Positions 63,461-64,000 of a DNA stretch of 64,000 nt are shown here, one piece after another. This DNA comes from Isoperla grammatica. Lineage: Eukaryota; Arthropoda; Insecta; Plecoptera; Perlodidae. Under the pieces are notes generated by a model that was given only the letters and a program-made list of their open reading frames with translations, ran no database searches and was not told the DNA's origin. The stretch lies in assembly GCA_945910005.1 (NCBI GenBank), contig OX246747.1, forward strand, positions 5,824,274-5,888,273, in the 5' to 3' direction. The position numbers and the translations under genes were made by a program. Positions within the stretch are counted from its first letter, which is position 1, and each line of letters begins with the position of its first letter.

Positions 63461-64000
63461 CAGTCCTGTACTAAGTAAAATAGTTCTGGTTATGATTCGA
63501 CGAGATAATAAAAGTGTATATTTTGTAATGGAAAATTGTATAGCCTTGTTAAATTCAGACGTACAAGTATATTTCAGAAGAAATAATTGTTAAAGAAATT
63601 GAGAGCCTCTATGATCTTTCACCTTATTCTGTCTACTGTTTATGGGCGAAAAAGTATTGATTCCAAAAATGGCAATGTTTTAAACGAGTTGAGTCATGGA
63701 CGACGCTATAGTAGACGGTGGGGGAAAGGGGGGAGGAGGATACCGCTACATAATACAGAGACACCACTGAGTAACCCTTTATAAAATAACATACAAACAA
63801 AATAGAGTCGTACCACAGTCTCCGGCTCGTGTATCTCCCAAAGCGTATTCGCCTCTCCTGGGATGGTTCTGTTGAACTGTTGACCGCTCTATTCTTGCAT
63901 CTTTGGACAATAACTTCAACGTGAGTCACGAGGAAATCGGTCTGAAGCTGAACTACAGCAAGGCTACTCAGCGTTCGGTGTATCGAATTGAACATTCGTC
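63461..64000. other. Window end, no recognised gene
   Basis: Short ORFs on both strands lack family resemblance. A purine-rich tract (ggtgggggaaaggggggagg) lies at 63718-63737. Confidence 0.45.

Noticed and set aside
63633..63995. 120-aa minus-strand ORF at the window end
   Set aside because: No recognisable motif and overlapping frames of similar length; probably chance.

Overview
This is a eukaryotic (metazoan) genomic window made almost entirely of transposable elements (TEs), old and young, plus one locally amplified block. There is no bacterial-type gene organisation. The mix is a BEL/Pao LTR retrotransposon, I-clade LINEs with RNase H, a jockey-type ORF1 with PRE_C2HC-like and zinc-knuckle domains, PIF/Harbinger and MULE/SWIM DNA transposons, a gag-only Ty3-like element, and a nucleoprotein-like sequence of the sort left by negative-strand RNA viruses. 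This suggests an invertebrate, most likely an arthropod. That is an inference; the sequence holds no diagnostic host gene. The short 28S rDNA fragment at about 5.27-5.6 kb is the best piece for species placement.

Layout. 0-3.4 kb: minus-strand I-clade LINE (RT, then RNase H), missing most of its endonuclease. 5.0-5.6 kb: 3' end of another LINE fused to a 3' fragment of 28S rDNA. 5.6-11.6 kb: decayed BEL/Pao element (gag, protease, RT, RNase H, integrase, 3' LTR) hit twice by one SINE-like family. 12-14.6 kb: fragment of a second BEL integrase, then a 45-bp satellite of about 25 copies between two diverged copies of the same exon-like segment. 16-20 kb: jockey ORF1, a coiled-coil ORF, and SGNH-like and HTH-like fragments. 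20-26 kb: many copies of the SINE-like family (several with clear target-site duplications, one nested pair), a frameshifted Ulp1-like protease plus PHD finger, and the first half of a HARBI1-like transposase. 27.1-30.6 kb: large imperfect inverted repeat whose arms carry clustered AAGATGGCGGC (YY1-type) motifs. 30.6-32.8 kb: LINE ORF1 and LINE fragments. 32.8-33.4 kb: second half of the HARBI1-like transposase. 34.1-36.9 kb: MULE-type transposase with SWIM zinc finger.

37.2-57.7 kb is the most distinctive part. A segment of about 5.67 kb is present in three complete tandem copies (the first interrupted by a 1.56-kb LINE) and a fourth truncated copy. Each unit carries a long ORF resembling a mononegavirus-type nucleoprotein, a CCCCTAGGGG palindrome cluster, and a broken copy of the 3' half of the upstream MULE transposase; the complete units also carry an unrecognised ORF and AT-rich and G-rich tracts. 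The nucleoprotein frames share one upstream frameshift, so that break predates the amplification. The array ends inside an RCC1-repeat exon fragment.

58-64 kb: another SINE copy, a broken Harbinger transposase, and an almost intact 2.4-kb gag-only LTR retrotransposon (218-bp LTRs with three differences, 4-bp target duplication, a ten-copy 81-bp minisatellite between LTR and gag). The remainder is non-coding apart from a SINE 3' fragment. No functional host gene is convincingly complete. The strongest candidates for something undescribed are the nucleoprotein/MULE tandem array with its palindromes, the SINE-like family with two alternative 3' ends, and the YY1-motif inverted repeat.
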